A stretch of 64,000 bases of DNA from contig JACKAF010000002.1 in the NCBI GenBank assembly GCA_020635235.1, forward strand, positions 186,001-250,000. The letters are read 5' to 3'. The notes beneath the pieces are model-generated. The model saw only the letters and a list, made by a program, of their open reading frames with translations. It was not told the origin of the DNA and searched no databases. Position 1 is the stretch's first letter, and each line of letters begins with the position of its first letter. The translations under genes were made by a program, and so were the position numbers. This DNA comes from Pseudobdellovibrionaceae bacterium (GTDB lineage Bacteria > Bdellovibrionota > FAC87 > UBA2466 > JACKAF01). Shown here in pieces: positions 38,759 through 46,856 of the stretch.

Positions 38759-39430
38759 ATGCGCTTTTTTCTTATTTTTCTTTCATTGATCTATTTTTGT
38801 ATTACTACTTTTGCCGCCGATAGCCGGCCGGGCAAATACCCCGAACATTGGTGGGAACCTGTACCGAAGGAAGGGGCTCCGTCGTGGGAAATTCTTCCGC
38901 AGGAAGCCGGTCCCGGGGAAGTCATCCTTTCCAAGCGCAATGAGTTGGGGCTGCTTTCGAACTTTGCAGATACGCCTTTCGAGTTTCAACACAAGCGCTA
39001 CCCGAGTCTCGAGGGTTTTTGGCAGATGATGAAATACCCGGAAGGCCCTAAAGATCCGCGCGCTAAGTTTCCTGGCATTGAGTGGCGTTACTCCCGCGAG
39101 CAAGTCGCGCAGATGATAGGCTTCGAGGCAAAAGACGCCGGGAGCTTGGGAAGTTTGAACATGGAAAAAATGGGAATCAACTGGGTAAGCTTTGACGGAC
39201 GTCGGATGACGTACCGGACTACTGAAAAAGGCGCTCATTATGATCTCATTGTGAAAGCCTCCTGGGAAAAGATCCGCCAGAACCCGGATGTCCGACGTAT
39301 CTTATTGTCTACCGGAGATCTCATCTTACGACCGGACCATAAGCAAGGGGCGGACACCCCGCCGGCGTGGAAGTACCACGAGATCTACATGGCGATTCGC
39401 CGCGAACTGCAAGAGAAGGCTTTGCCCTAG
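38759..39430 (+). CDS. Secreted NADAR-family (YbiA-like) protein
   Basis: After a signal peptide (residues 1-20, ATG at 38759 preceded by GGGGGA) the sequence has the NADAR layout: LGLLSNFADTPFEF with YPSLEGFWQMMKYP (usual LSNF and SEHAfQ blocks, with the catalytic Glu in LEGFWQ), then the C-terminal VKASWEKIRQNPDVRRILLSTGD. NADAR proteins hydrolyse N-glycosidic bonds, either in riboflavin intermediates (YbiA) or in ADP-ribosylated guanine. Most are cytoplasmic, so the signal peptide is unusual. The final WG-G-N motif is replaced by WKYHEIYMAIR. 223 aa. Confidence 0.72.
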   Translation: MRFFLIFLSLIYFCITTFAADSRPGKYPEHWWEPVPKEGAPSWEILPQEAGPGEVILSKRNELGLLSNFADTPFEFQHKRYPSLEGFWQMMKYPEGPKDPRAKFPGIEWRYSREQVAQMIGFEAKDAGSLGSLNMEKMGINWVSFDGRRMTYRTTEKGAHYDLIVKASWEKIRQNPDVRRILLSTGDLILRPDHKQGADTPPAWKYHEIYMAIRRELQEKALP

Positions 39431-39442
39431 GCGGAGCCGCCG

Positions 39443-40000
39443 TTGACAGCCATTCGTCCAAAACCAGTCCTGATGTTTCTTACCCCTTTCTATGTCTTGC
39501 TGGGGGGAAAGTACTTGGCGTCCGCTTTACCTGCCAACGCCATCTGGGGAATCTACACCTTAACGGCGGTTTCGATATTCTTTGTGCAAAAGGAGCAAAG
39601 GCCTTTTGAGTGGAAGCTGAGTTCTCTAGCGTGGGGTCTACCGTCGGGGTTGCTCGTAGCCGGACTTTGGATACTTTTAGCAAAGTCAGGAACGGACGAA
39701 CCTCGTCGGCTAGAAGCCTTTGTGAGCTACCTGGTGCTTACCCCCGTAGTGGAAGAGCTCGCCTTTCGAGCTTTTCTCATGCCGCTCTTCAAAAACAAGT
39801 GGGTTGGAGTTTTAGTCTCCGCTGTGGCTTTTACACTGGTTCACAACGACTGGATGGCAGCACTACTTGCGGGAGCGGTTTATGCGGGGCTTTATGCGCG
39901 CCGAACAGACCTACTGGACTCGGTGATTGCGCACGCGACAACCAACACCACTCTTGCCGTACTTTGTCTCACGACGGGTCGCTGGACGTACTGGGGTTAG
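39443..40000 (+). CDS. CPBP (CAAX-type) intramembrane metalloprotease
   Basis: A 185-aa membrane protein with about six hydrophobic segments. The CPBP catalytic motifs are present: VVEELAFRAF (EExxxR, two Glu), FTLVHNDW (Phe-x3-His) and a last IAHATTN. Such proteases act in prenyl protein processing in eukaryotes and in bacteriocin immunity or regulation in bacteria. The TTG start at 39443 has GGAG seven bases upstream. It follows the NADAR gene by 12 bp. Its end overlaps the converging gene by 32 bp. Confidence 0.85.
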   Translation: MTAIRPKPVLMFLTPFYVLLGGKYLASALPANAIWGIYTLTAVSIFFVQKEQRPFEWKLSSLAWGLPSGLLVAGLWILLAKSGTDEPRRLEAFVSYLVLTPVVEELAFRAFLMPLFKNKWVGVLVSAVAFTLVHNDWMAALLAGAVYAGLYARRTDLLDSVIAHATTNTTLAVLCLTTGRWTYWG

Positions 40001-41105
40001 CCGATCCCGCGCGCATCTGAGCAATCGCGTTCGATAGGGCAAGCGCCATCTCCGCGCCCCGGTGGATAGTCACCTGATTGAAGACACGGATGTCGTAGTC
40101 ATCCAAAGTGTCCACCACCACCCAACCGAGATTCAGATGCAGAAACCAGATTTTGTTTTCCGGTCCTCTTACGAAAGTGGAAGCCCGGGCCGCATTGTCT
40201 CCCCATGTATGGATCACACCTACATCTTGGCTGCGGACCACAATGGGGGCGACCGAAACACGCCAGTCCCAGACGTTGCGGCTTGTGGTGGGGTAATTCT
40301 CAGCGGCCTGTAACAGTTGGCTTGTCACCGAACCATCCTTCAATTGCGCTTCCGCCAAATGGAGCACCTGCATGAGTACATCAGAATTCCACCCCTCAAT
40401 GTTCGCTTGGTCGGGACCTGACAAGGTCGCCTCTCCTTGTACCAGGCCGCCAATATCAAACCGAATGGCGGCAGTCCCCATTGACTGGGTTTCGATTTTT
40501 TTCAAAAGGTCACCGATTTTTTCAGCGGCCGCACTGGCAGCTGCAGTAATCTCTTCCCGGATCTTTTCAATTTTTCTCTCGCGTATCTTGCCGAAATCTC
40601 GCAAGCGTCGGGTAGCGCGTAAGGTTATTCTCTCAATGCGATCCAAATGCCAGCCGCGAAGAAAGTAGTCGAGCAGAACACCACTGGTAAGTACTTTGAA
40701 CTTCGAAACGGGGCGCCACGGCATGCGCACAATGAGGGTCGTAGTATCCGGGTACTGTTGCACGCGGTACGGGGATCCCCCTAAGAAATCTGCGACCACC
40801 GTCCAGGGGGCGCGCCAATCACCAGGCCGAAGCACGACGGCGCTCGGAACTTTTTGAAGCGAGTCACCGGTAAGCGACTCGTCCAAAAACTTCAGAAAGC
40901 CAGCAAGCTGGATTTTTTGTTCGCGTACTTGCGCGGCGGTGATGGGATCGGCCAACTGAGCTTCAGTAAACCCCTCTACCCGGATCCTGGGATCGTCGGC
41001 ACCGGTTTCGTCGGCCGATGTATCAGCGCAGCCTGGGGGTAGAGACGCCTGTACGGACGCGGCCAAGAACACGAAAATCCACAGGATTCTAAAAGCTTTG
41101 GGCAT
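39969..41105 (-). CDS. Secreted protein of unknown family with a coiled coil, 378 aa
   Basis: A signal peptide (residues 1-20, ending VQAS) precedes an acidic stretch and an alpha/beta region. A basic coiled coil follows near residues 175-215 (IRERKIEKIREEI). The C-terminal third is beta-rich with Trp residues (NVWDWRVSVAPIVV, KIWFLHLNLGWVVVDTL). No family recognised. It lies on the minus strand between the CPBP and M28 genes. Its stop is inside the CPBP coding region of the other strand. Confidence 0.6.
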   Translation of the reverse strand: MPKAFRILWIFVFLAASVQASLPPGCADTSADETGADDPRIRVEGFTEAQLADPITAAQVREQKIQLAGFLKFLDESLTGDSLQKVPSAVVLRPGDWRAPWTVVADFLGGSPYRVQQYPDTTTLIVRMPWRPVSKFKVLTSGVLLDYFLRGWHLDRIERITLRATRRLRDFGKIRERKIEKIREEITAAASAAAEKIGDLLKKIETQSMGTAAIRFDIGGLVQGEATLSGPDQANIEGWNSDVLMQVLHLAEAQLKDGSVTSQLLQAAENYPTTSRNVWDWRVSVAPIVVRSQDVGVIHTWGDNAARASTFVRGPENKIWFLHLNLGWVVVDTLDDYDIRVFNQVTIHRGAEMALALSNAIAQMRAGSANPSTSSDPS

Positions 41106-41271
41106 ACTAACCTCGTAAGTGACACACCGTAGCAGATTTAGGGTGCGCGGATCAATGCGCGAAAAATAAGGAGACTCAGAAAGTAAAGATTGGTTAAATA
41201 TCTAGGAAAGCATCACAAAATACGGTGTCGCTGCTATTTCGGGGCGCTCCACACACTTTAGGGGGTAGGGG

Positions 41272-42474
41272 ATGAAGGCGATACTGATTGTTTTCCTTGC
41301 TGTCTTTTGTCTTGCGGTCCAAGCGGATGAAGATCGCTATCTATTATTGGGCGACTTCTTGCCTGAGCTAGCCCGCGAAATTGGTCCAAATGAACTGGTC
41401 TACGCAGAGGGTGGCGTGTCGCTGGTTCGCGTGCCCGTCTCCCAGGTAGAACAATTCTCCCGCATTGTGCACGATCACTATAAAGCCTGTGGCGGCTTCA
41501 TGGATGTGACTCATGAAATCCGCAAGGGACGATCCGCTGCCAGACTGGTTTGGGAGTACGCGGATCCAAAAGACAGCGGTTTTGAATTTGCCGTGCGTGG
41601 AGACGCTTTTGTTGCAGATATGGTTTCAATGGTAAGCAAGGACGCTTACTGGAATGTTTTGAAATCCCTTGAGGCGATGGGGAGTCGATCGGCTACAAAC
41701 GCGAAAGGTGCTGCGGCCCAGAAGTGGATCCAGGGCCAGGCAACGGAGCTAACCAGCGGCATGCCCAACGTGCGCGTGTGGACCGTTGAGACCGATCACT
41801 TTTTTGCTAACAAGCAAGCCTCGGTAGTGCTGACGCTGGAGGGGACTCAGCCGAATCTTCCGGCAGTGGTTCTGGGTGCCCACATGGATACAATCACCCA
41901 GAGCTTCACATCTGATAAGCAACCGGGAGCGGACGATGATGGAAGCGGCTCCGCACTGCTTCTTGAAACCCTTCGAGTGTTGAAACAGAGTGGGGCGAAG
42001 TTTGAGCGCACTGTGCATCTAGTCTGGTACGCCGCCGAGGAATGGGGTTTGGTGGGATCCCAATTCGTCGTGGATGCCTTCGTGGATAAAGGCCTAGCGG
42101 TAGACGCCGTGCTACAGTTCGATATGGTTGGCTACAATAGTTCAGCGGACGACGACAACATCTACCTGCTGACTGACTACACCAATCCCGCACTCACCGA
42201 AACCCTACGTCGTGTTATCGAAACCTATACGGACGCCAAGGTGGGTACTACGGAATGTGGCTACGCGTGTAGTGATCATGCGAGCTGGCACAAGAAGGGT
42301 TTTGCCGCAGCTGTGCCGTTTGAGGCTTCCTTTTCCAACATGAACGGCAGACTTCATACTCAAAACGACAAAACTGACGTTTTGGATGTGGATCACGCGA
42401 TCCGCTTTGTGAAATCGGCGGTAGCCTTTGTTGGAGAAGTGGGGCGTGTGCTTCCCCCGCAACCCAAGCACTAG
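41272..42474 (+). CDS. Secreted M28-family zinc aminopeptidase
   Basis: The protein has a signal peptide (residues 1-18), a propeptide-like N-terminal region and a catalytic domain with all ligands of the two-zinc M28 site: His in LGAHMDT, bridging Asp in GADDDGSG, catalytic and ligand Glu in YAAEEWG, Asp in QFDMVGY and His in RLHTQND. This is the arrangement of the Vibrio leucyl aminopeptidase. Two Cys (GTTECGYACSDH) near the active site probably form the conserved disulfide. 400 aa. A strong ribosome binding site (GTAGGGG) precedes the ATG. Role: release of amino acids from peptides outside the cytoplasm. Confidence 0.92.
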   Translation: MKAILIVFLAVFCLAVQADEDRYLLLGDFLPELAREIGPNELVYAEGGVSLVRVPVSQVEQFSRIVHDHYKACGGFMDVTHEIRKGRSAARLVWEYADPKDSGFEFAVRGDAFVADMVSMVSKDAYWNVLKSLEAMGSRSATNAKGAAAQKWIQGQATELTSGMPNVRVWTVETDHFFANKQASVVLTLEGTQPNLPAVVLGAHMDTITQSFTSDKQPGADDDGSGSALLLETLRVLKQSGAKFERTVHLVWYAAEEWGLVGSQFVVDAFVDKGLAVDAVLQFDMVGYNSSADDDNIYLLTDYTNPALTETLRRVIETYTDAKVGTTECGYACSDHASWHKKGFAAAVPFEASFSNMNGRLHTQNDKTDVLDVDHAIRFVKSAVAFVGEVGRVLPPQPKH

Positions 42475-42477
42475 AAA

Positions 42478-42654
42478 CTAGTGTTGGGCGGGAACACGAT
42501 CGGGTAGACCGACCGGCGAAGCTGCCTGGTTGACGGGTTGTTGTGATTGTTGGCCGATGAGTCGGCTTTCATCGTAAATCTTATTTAGGCCCATAACCGC
42601 AGCGTAACCAATTCCAGCCCATACCAAGAACGCAAAGAGTGCCCTGAAACTCAT
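42478..42654 (-). CDS. Small single-span membrane protein, 58 aa
   Basis: I found this short gene by hand translation: ATG at 42654 with TAGGAG just upstream, stop TAG at 42480-42478. Residues 4-21 are hydrophobic (ALFAFLVWAGIGYAAVMG) and a polar tail of about 35 residues rich in Gln and Pro follows. It is too short for a family call. The good ribosome binding site and the position 3 bp from the stop of the converging M28 gene make it a likely real gene. Two hairpins lie in its leader. Confidence 0.5.
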   Translation of the reverse strand: MSFRALFAFLVWAGIGYAAVMGLNKIYDESRLIGQQSQQPVNQAASPVGLPDRVPAQH

Positions 42655-42696
42655 GTGAACTCCTAATCGTTAGATTCGTTGCCCTGATTCGCGGTT

Positions 42697-42743
42697 AACG
42701 ATTCGCTGATCGTTGATATTGGTATTTGCAATTCGAATACCAA
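42697..42743. repeat. Two adjacent hairpins
   Basis: AACGAT/ATCGTT (42697-42714, 6-nt loop) and TTGGTATT/AATACCAA (42719-42743, 9-nt loop). They precede the small membrane protein on the minus strand and may be a leader structure or operator. Confidence 0.6.
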
Positions 42744-42930
42744 CAGTTTTACAGCTGAACTCCAACTAAACAGGTGCTTAAGTTTTAAACGCGTTTGCAG
42801 AGTTTGAGTTTCCAAACCAGGATCGCTTCGGTCTGTTTCCAAGAACTTAGCGGGTGTTTGTGAAACTTCTGGGCAATGTCAGCGGACCGACCGTCCGCCC
42901 TTGGCGGCCACGGGGGAGCCTTAGGCACAG

Positions 42931-42984
42931 CCTGTATACAGGCGCTGTATACGCTTTGGACAGAACGCTGACTGCCTGTATACA
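42931..42984. repeat. Three copies of TGTATAC
   Basis: The 12-bp palindrome CCTGTATACAGG (42931-42942), then TGTATACG (42946-42953) and TGTATACA (42977-42984). The arrangement resembles a multi-site operator for a dimeric regulator. Confidence 0.45.
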
Positions 42985-43042
42985 TTGAACTTTTTTGCCT
43001 CTCCAAGAGCGTAAAGCCTTGATTGTATAAGTCTTACGCGCC

Positions 43043-43058
43043 CCGGGGGGCCCCCCGG
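43043..43058. repeat. Perfect 16-bp GC palindrome
   Basis: CCGGGGGGCCCCCCGG, unlike the base composition around it. It directly precedes a hairpin with T run. Confidence 0.8.
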
Positions 43059-43081
43059 CCTGTCTCCCAGGCACGGTTTTT
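43058..43081 (+). terminator. Possible terminator inside the non-coding region
   Basis: GCCTG (43058-43062) and CAGGC (43068-43072) pair around five bases; five T follow at 43077-43081. A short untranslated transcript could end here. Confidence 0.4.
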
Positions 43082-43197
43082 CTGGCATCCCGGTTGCACT
43101 ATCAATTGGTGTCGCCTAGCTAACCTCACCGTACCGCAGCCTAGCCCACAACAAACCCTGAACCTGCAACAGAGCGAATAATAGTCTTTTTAGTTAT

Positions 43198-44562
43198 ATG
43201 AGAAACCGTACCTGCAAATTGATTTTGGGGCTGTTCTTCTGCCTCATGCTCCTAGTCCCTGGAACTGCCAAGGCAGATTCCTGGTGGGGAGCCCCAGCTG
43301 AATCGCGACGCATGTCCAATGAGGACCGCGAAGCGGTGGATCAGTTGATGAAAGAGTCTTCGGAAAGTCGCGAGCCTAAGGTGGCGATGCCGAGTGTGGC
43401 ACCCGTACCTACGCGCGCGGCGGCCCCTCAGCTCACCACGGCTGAAGAAGAAGATCTCCGCTCGGATGATACTTTCGCAGAAAAAATCCGTGCGGCTACA
43501 AAGCCTATCTACGAACAAGAAGTTTTGGATCTTATCCCCGAACAACAAAAAAGCGCGGACGGTTTTGCACCGCCCAGCCAAACGGAACGCCCTGAAGTTC
43601 CGGTCCGTCGTTCGCTTAGCAGCGAATCGGATGGTCTGGGAATGAGTGATATCACCGGCCTCGGTAACGATCACTTCGATCGCCCTCGTCGAGGAAAAAA
43701 GCGTCGCGTACGTGGTCGACGGGTACGCCGTCGGCGCCAGCGCGCAGTTTATGAAGACGAGTTTGATAAAATGCGCTCGTACCGCCGCAAGAAAAGCCGC
43801 AAGTTGCGCGTCGCTTCGCGTGAACCGGCGAGCAGTGTCGACGCCTCTTCAGTGGAAAACTTTGATCCGCAGAGCGCGGAATCCACTCCGATTGGTTTCC
43901 GTTTGGCTTTGATTGGCGGGTATAGCGGTGCCAGCAGCACGAACTCTGCGGTGGCGCAGTCCAATCAGGTCGCGAGCCAAAACTCTTTCGCCTTTGGCTT
44001 GAACGCCGATTACCGTGGTAAGTATCTCGGTGTTGAGTTGGAAGGTTATTACGGTCTGGCTCCTGAGAAAACTCAGGTGAACGGTCAGGCAACCTTCAGT
44101 GAGTTTGGAGTACTCGGTAACGTGAAAGCGCACGCGCCGTTGAGTTTGGGTGGCGACGCGCGGCTCATTCCTAAAGCGGGTGTTGGTTTCGGTTTGATTC
44201 AGCAGAACCAAGAATCCATTACGGGCGGTGGCGTAAACGTAACGGGTAACACCAGCGTCAGTGCACCCTACGGTATTGCGGGTGTCGAACTGGAATTGGG
44301 TCCCAAATTGTCGGTCTTCGGTGACTACGCAATGTCTTTTGGTGGCAGTTCCAACTCGACGCAAACCGTCGGTGGTACGCCGGGAAGCTCCTCTCAGATG
44401 GCGAGCCGCTTTGACCGCATCCGCATCGGCGCGAGCGTAGAAGTTGCCAAGCACTTCCGCATCGGTGGGCAGTACATCAACCGTACGCTGAGTTTTGGAT
44501 CTTCGCTCACGACCACGGACGCTTCAGAGCAGTTCATGGGGATGTTGATGTATGACTTCTAG
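43198..44562 (+). CDS. Outer-membrane beta-barrel protein with disordered basic N-domain
   Basis: A signal peptide (residues 1-26) is followed by about 200 hydrophilic residues with a very basic patch (KKRRVRGRRVRRRRQR near residues 165-180) and, later, ASREPAS. From about residue 230 to the end the sequence is beta-barrel-like with Gly, Tyr and alternating hydrophobics (FRLALIGGYSG, KYLGVELEGYYGL), and the last residue is Phe (GMLMYDF), the classic outer-membrane barrel end. 454 aa. No clear ribosome binding site is seen at the ATG. Likely an OmpA-type barrel with an N-terminal periplasmic extension; function unknown. Confidence 0.7.
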   Translation: MRNRTCKLILGLFFCLMLLVPGTAKADSWWGAPAESRRMSNEDREAVDQLMKESSESREPKVAMPSVAPVPTRAAAPQLTTAEEEDLRSDDTFAEKIRAATKPIYEQEVLDLIPEQQKSADGFAPPSQTERPEVPVRRSLSSESDGLGMSDITGLGNDHFDRPRRGKKRRVRGRRVRRRRQRAVYEDEFDKMRSYRRKKSRKLRVASREPASSVDASSVENFDPQSAESTPIGFRLALIGGYSGASSTNSAVAQSNQVASQNSFAFGLNADYRGKYLGVELEGYYGLAPEKTQVNGQATFSEFGVLGNVKAHAPLSLGGDARLIPKAGVGFGLIQQNQESITGGGVNVTGNTSVSAPYGIAGVELELGPKLSVFGDYAMSFGGSSNSTQTVGGTPGSSSQMASRFDRIRIGASVEVAKHFRIGGQYINRTLSFGSSLTTTDASEQFMGMLMYDF

Positions 44563-44649
44563 TCGGTAACCCGATTTTCTTTTCCTTCCCCTTAATTTCG
44601 CCTATGATGGTTAAGCATCTAAAACGCTTTTCCATATTCTTGACGTAAC

Positions 44650-46065
44650 ATGTCGCTAAAGCACTCTCGACGCTATTGGATAGTTCTTTCTCTTGCGAAC
44701 CTCGTTTTTATCCGCCAGTGGAGCGATCTTCTAAACGCTCGGCCCTATGAGGCGTTCTATGAAAATCTAACAGCGTACCCCGCGACCGTCTGGGCGCTGT
44801 ACGCGGCAGTACTCGTTCTCTCCGCTTTTCTCTATGCACTATTTCGGTTGTGTGAGCGGGCAGGGTATCCGGGCCTAGCGTACCTTTGTTTCCTACCTCC
44901 GGTCGTTCTAGGCTTAAACGGTTTGCGCCAGGCCTTAAACGACGAGCGCCTCTCGTGGGGTTATGGTGTCCAGCGATTTGGAACGGCGGCGGTCTGGATC
45001 GCGATGGGAATTGTCCTTGTCGGATCTGCATTCGTGATTTGGCGTTGGAGAAAAAACGTGGTGCGTACTTTGCCCTTGGCGTTTAGCAGCGTCGAGCGAG
45101 CTCCCCGTGCATTGCCCCATGCGGATAGAAGGGCGCCGCAGAGAGTGTTCTGGCTTGTCTTCGATGGGATGGATTATCGGGCTACGTTTCCCGATCGTCC
45201 CGCCGATCTGGACTTGCCCAACCTGGACGCCCTGCGCAGCCACGCCGATTTTTACACCGACGCCCACGCGCCGGGAGACGAAACCAATAGGTCGCTGCCG
45301 GGTTATCTTATGGGCCGATCGGTAGATCGCGCGCTTTTGCCTCTTCCTGGTGGCGGTTACGAGTTGGAGTTCGATGGGGCGACTCCCACCCCTTGGAAAT
45401 CTGAGGACAGCCTTTTCGCGCGTGCCCGCAGTGAAGGGGCGAGCTCAGCCATCGTCGGGTGGCACTTGCCCTACTGTGAGTTAGTCGGGCACTACGTAGA
45501 TAGCTGTCGCCGTTACCCACACTACAACGCCAAAAAATTGGCCTACGTGGATACCTTTGGCGAGAGTTTTGAAAACTTGTTTGCGGAATTGTTTCGATTG
45601 CGTTGGCGAGATACTTACGTTCATGTTTCAAATTATCAGGCGGTTCTGCAAGACACCTTGGAACTCGTTGACGACACGAGCGTCGATCTCGTTTTTGTAC
45701 ATTGGCCGATTCCGCACAATCCCGTGATTTTTGATGGGAAGCGGGTCAGCCGAACCGTACCAAACTTATTCGAAGGGCACTTCAAGAATTTGAAACTTGC
45801 CGATCTCGCGCTGGGACGGGTGATTGAAAAACTTCAGACCACGGGGCAGTGGAAAGACGCGGCGGTTTTTGTGACTTCGGATCACCCCTCGCGGGCGATC
45901 CTTTTGAAGGATCGCATTGAGGATCCGCGCGTTCCCCTTCTAATCAAAAATCCCGGCCAAACGGCGGGCCGTGAGGTTATCGCCCTAACGGAAACCACGA
46001 CCCTTTTTGAGCGGGCGCTAGAGCTGCTCGGCAAAAAGACCGAAACCCTGGCTCGCAACCCTTAG
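44650..46065 (+). CDS. Inner-membrane sulfatase/phosphoethanolamine-transferase-fold enzyme
   Basis: About four membrane segments (residues 10-145) anchor a periplasmic alkaline-phosphatase-fold domain. Metal and nucleophile motifs: VFWLVFDGMDY (metal Asp), LPNLDALRSHA, GDETNRSLPGYLMGR (the nucleophilic Thr/Ser region in the usual Thr-x2-Ser-Leu-Pro context) and VFVTSDHPSR (metal Asp-His) near the end. The family contains lipoteichoic acid synthases, phosphoethanolamine transferases and arylsulfatases. The four-segment anchor favours transfer of a head group to an envelope polymer or lipid A, but this is not decided. 471 aa. Confidence 0.78.
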   Translation: MSLKHSRRYWIVLSLANLVFIRQWSDLLNARPYEAFYENLTAYPATVWALYAAVLVLSAFLYALFRLCERAGYPGLAYLCFLPPVVLGLNGLRQALNDERLSWGYGVQRFGTAAVWIAMGIVLVGSAFVIWRWRKNVVRTLPLAFSSVERAPRALPHADRRAPQRVFWLVFDGMDYRATFPDRPADLDLPNLDALRSHADFYTDAHAPGDETNRSLPGYLMGRSVDRALLPLPGGGYELEFDGATPTPWKSEDSLFARARSEGASSAIVGWHLPYCELVGHYVDSCRRYPHYNAKKLAYVDTFGESFENLFAELFRLRWRDTYVHVSNYQAVLQDTLELVDDTSVDLVFVHWPIPHNPVIFDGKRVSRTVPNLFEGHFKNLKLADLALGRVIEKLQTTGQWKDAAVFVTSDHPSRAILLKDRIEDPRVPLLIKNPGQTAGREVIALTETTTLFERALELLGKKTETLARNP

Positions 46066-46295
46066 GCTCAACAGGGTGTCTACGCCGCTGACAGCGGAAT
46101 ACTTCATGTCTATGACCTGATCTCCACTACTTAAGTCGTATTCTGTTAGAACTCTTGCCACCAGAAGATCACCTGCATACAGCTTGTCTTCAGAACGCCG
46201 AAAATAACCCAATAAATCTATGTAGTTGAAGGGCTCATTTCGGCGAATACTTGGCCGAGTCCGTGCAATAGAGCAGCGTAGGGGATAAGTAGGGA

Positions 46296-46856
46296 ATGAA
46301 TCTTTCGGGCAAAATTCTGATAGCCATTGCGTTCGTGGGCCTCGCCTATTGCCCGAACTTCGCGCACGGAGATGACTGGCCGGAAGAGTTCGACGCAATG
46401 TGGACTACGACCGGATTCACCGAAAGCGCAACCGTTAAGAGCCAGATCGACACACTTATAACGGCTCCGAATTTTCGCAAAGCGCTGCTCGATAACTTTT
46501 TTGACAACAGCTTTACGTTTCCGGACACGACAGCTCTACAAAGGTACGCGAGAATGAATCCAGAAACCAAGAAAGCGTTCGTAGAGCGCGCCATCCGGGC
46601 TGCATTGATTTTCTCGTTGAGCGAAGAAGAAGTTAAGGCCTTTCTAAAAAAGTACTTTGTCGATCCCGCTGTGGCGATCCGGGACGGATCGGACCAAAGT
46701 GAGGACGCCAAGGCCAAACTCTACGAGCGGATGATCCGCCTCGGGAGCCTCGACAAAAACGGTTCCATTGTTAATCTCAAATTTAATCCCCTCTTTGAGC
46801 AGCGGCCCGCCTTTGCAAAGTTTTTTGGACTGGGCGAGAAGGGCTGCTTCTTTTGA
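46296..46856 (+). CDS. Secreted protein, N-terminal part of a gene interrupted by an in-frame TGA
   Basis: ATG at 46296 has AGTAGGGA upstream. A signal peptide (residues 1-25) precedes a 160-residue helical domain (for example TKKAFVERAIRAAL, SEEEVKAFLKKYF). The frame meets TGA at 46854-46856 after ...EKGCFF, but stays open for another 1071 bases to 47927. See the next entry: no start codon with a ribosome binding site exists for the second part. The two halves are therefore best read as one gene of 543 codons with an internal TGA. Family not recognised. Confidence 0.6.
   Translation: MNLSGKILIAIAFVGLAYCPNFAHGDDWPEEFDAMWTTTGFTESATVKSQIDTLITAPNFRKALLDNFFDNSFTFPDTTALQRYARMNPETKKAFVERAIRAALIFSLSEEEVKAFLKKYFVDPAVAIRDGSDQSEDAKAKLYERMIRLGSLDKNGSIVNLKFNPLFEQRPAFAKFFGLGEKGCFF

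Larger units (their letters stand above)
42655..43197. other. Non-coding region rich in inverted repeats
   Basis: 543 bp between the divergent starts of the small membrane protein and the outer-membrane protein. It holds two adjacent hairpins (42697-42743), three TGTATAC copies (42933-42984), a perfect GC palindrome (43043-43058) and a hairpin with T run (43058-43081). Frames on either strand are short, without ribosome binding sites, and run through the repeats; I take none as a gene. Confidence 0.6.

Noticed and set aside
42785..43074. Two minus-strand frames of 73 and 75 codons
   Set aside because: They run through the TGTATAC repeats, lack ribosome binding sites and have compositions unlike real genes here.
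43021..43081. Small RNA gene from TATAAG (43026) to the T run
   Set aside because: No matching -35 was found, and the transcript would be only about 45 bases, so I kept only the terminator-like hairpin.
46018..46398. 126-codon minus-strand frame over the gap between two plus-strand genes
   Set aside because: It overlaps both flanking genes, including the signal-peptide region of the second, and has no ribosome binding site or family resemblance.
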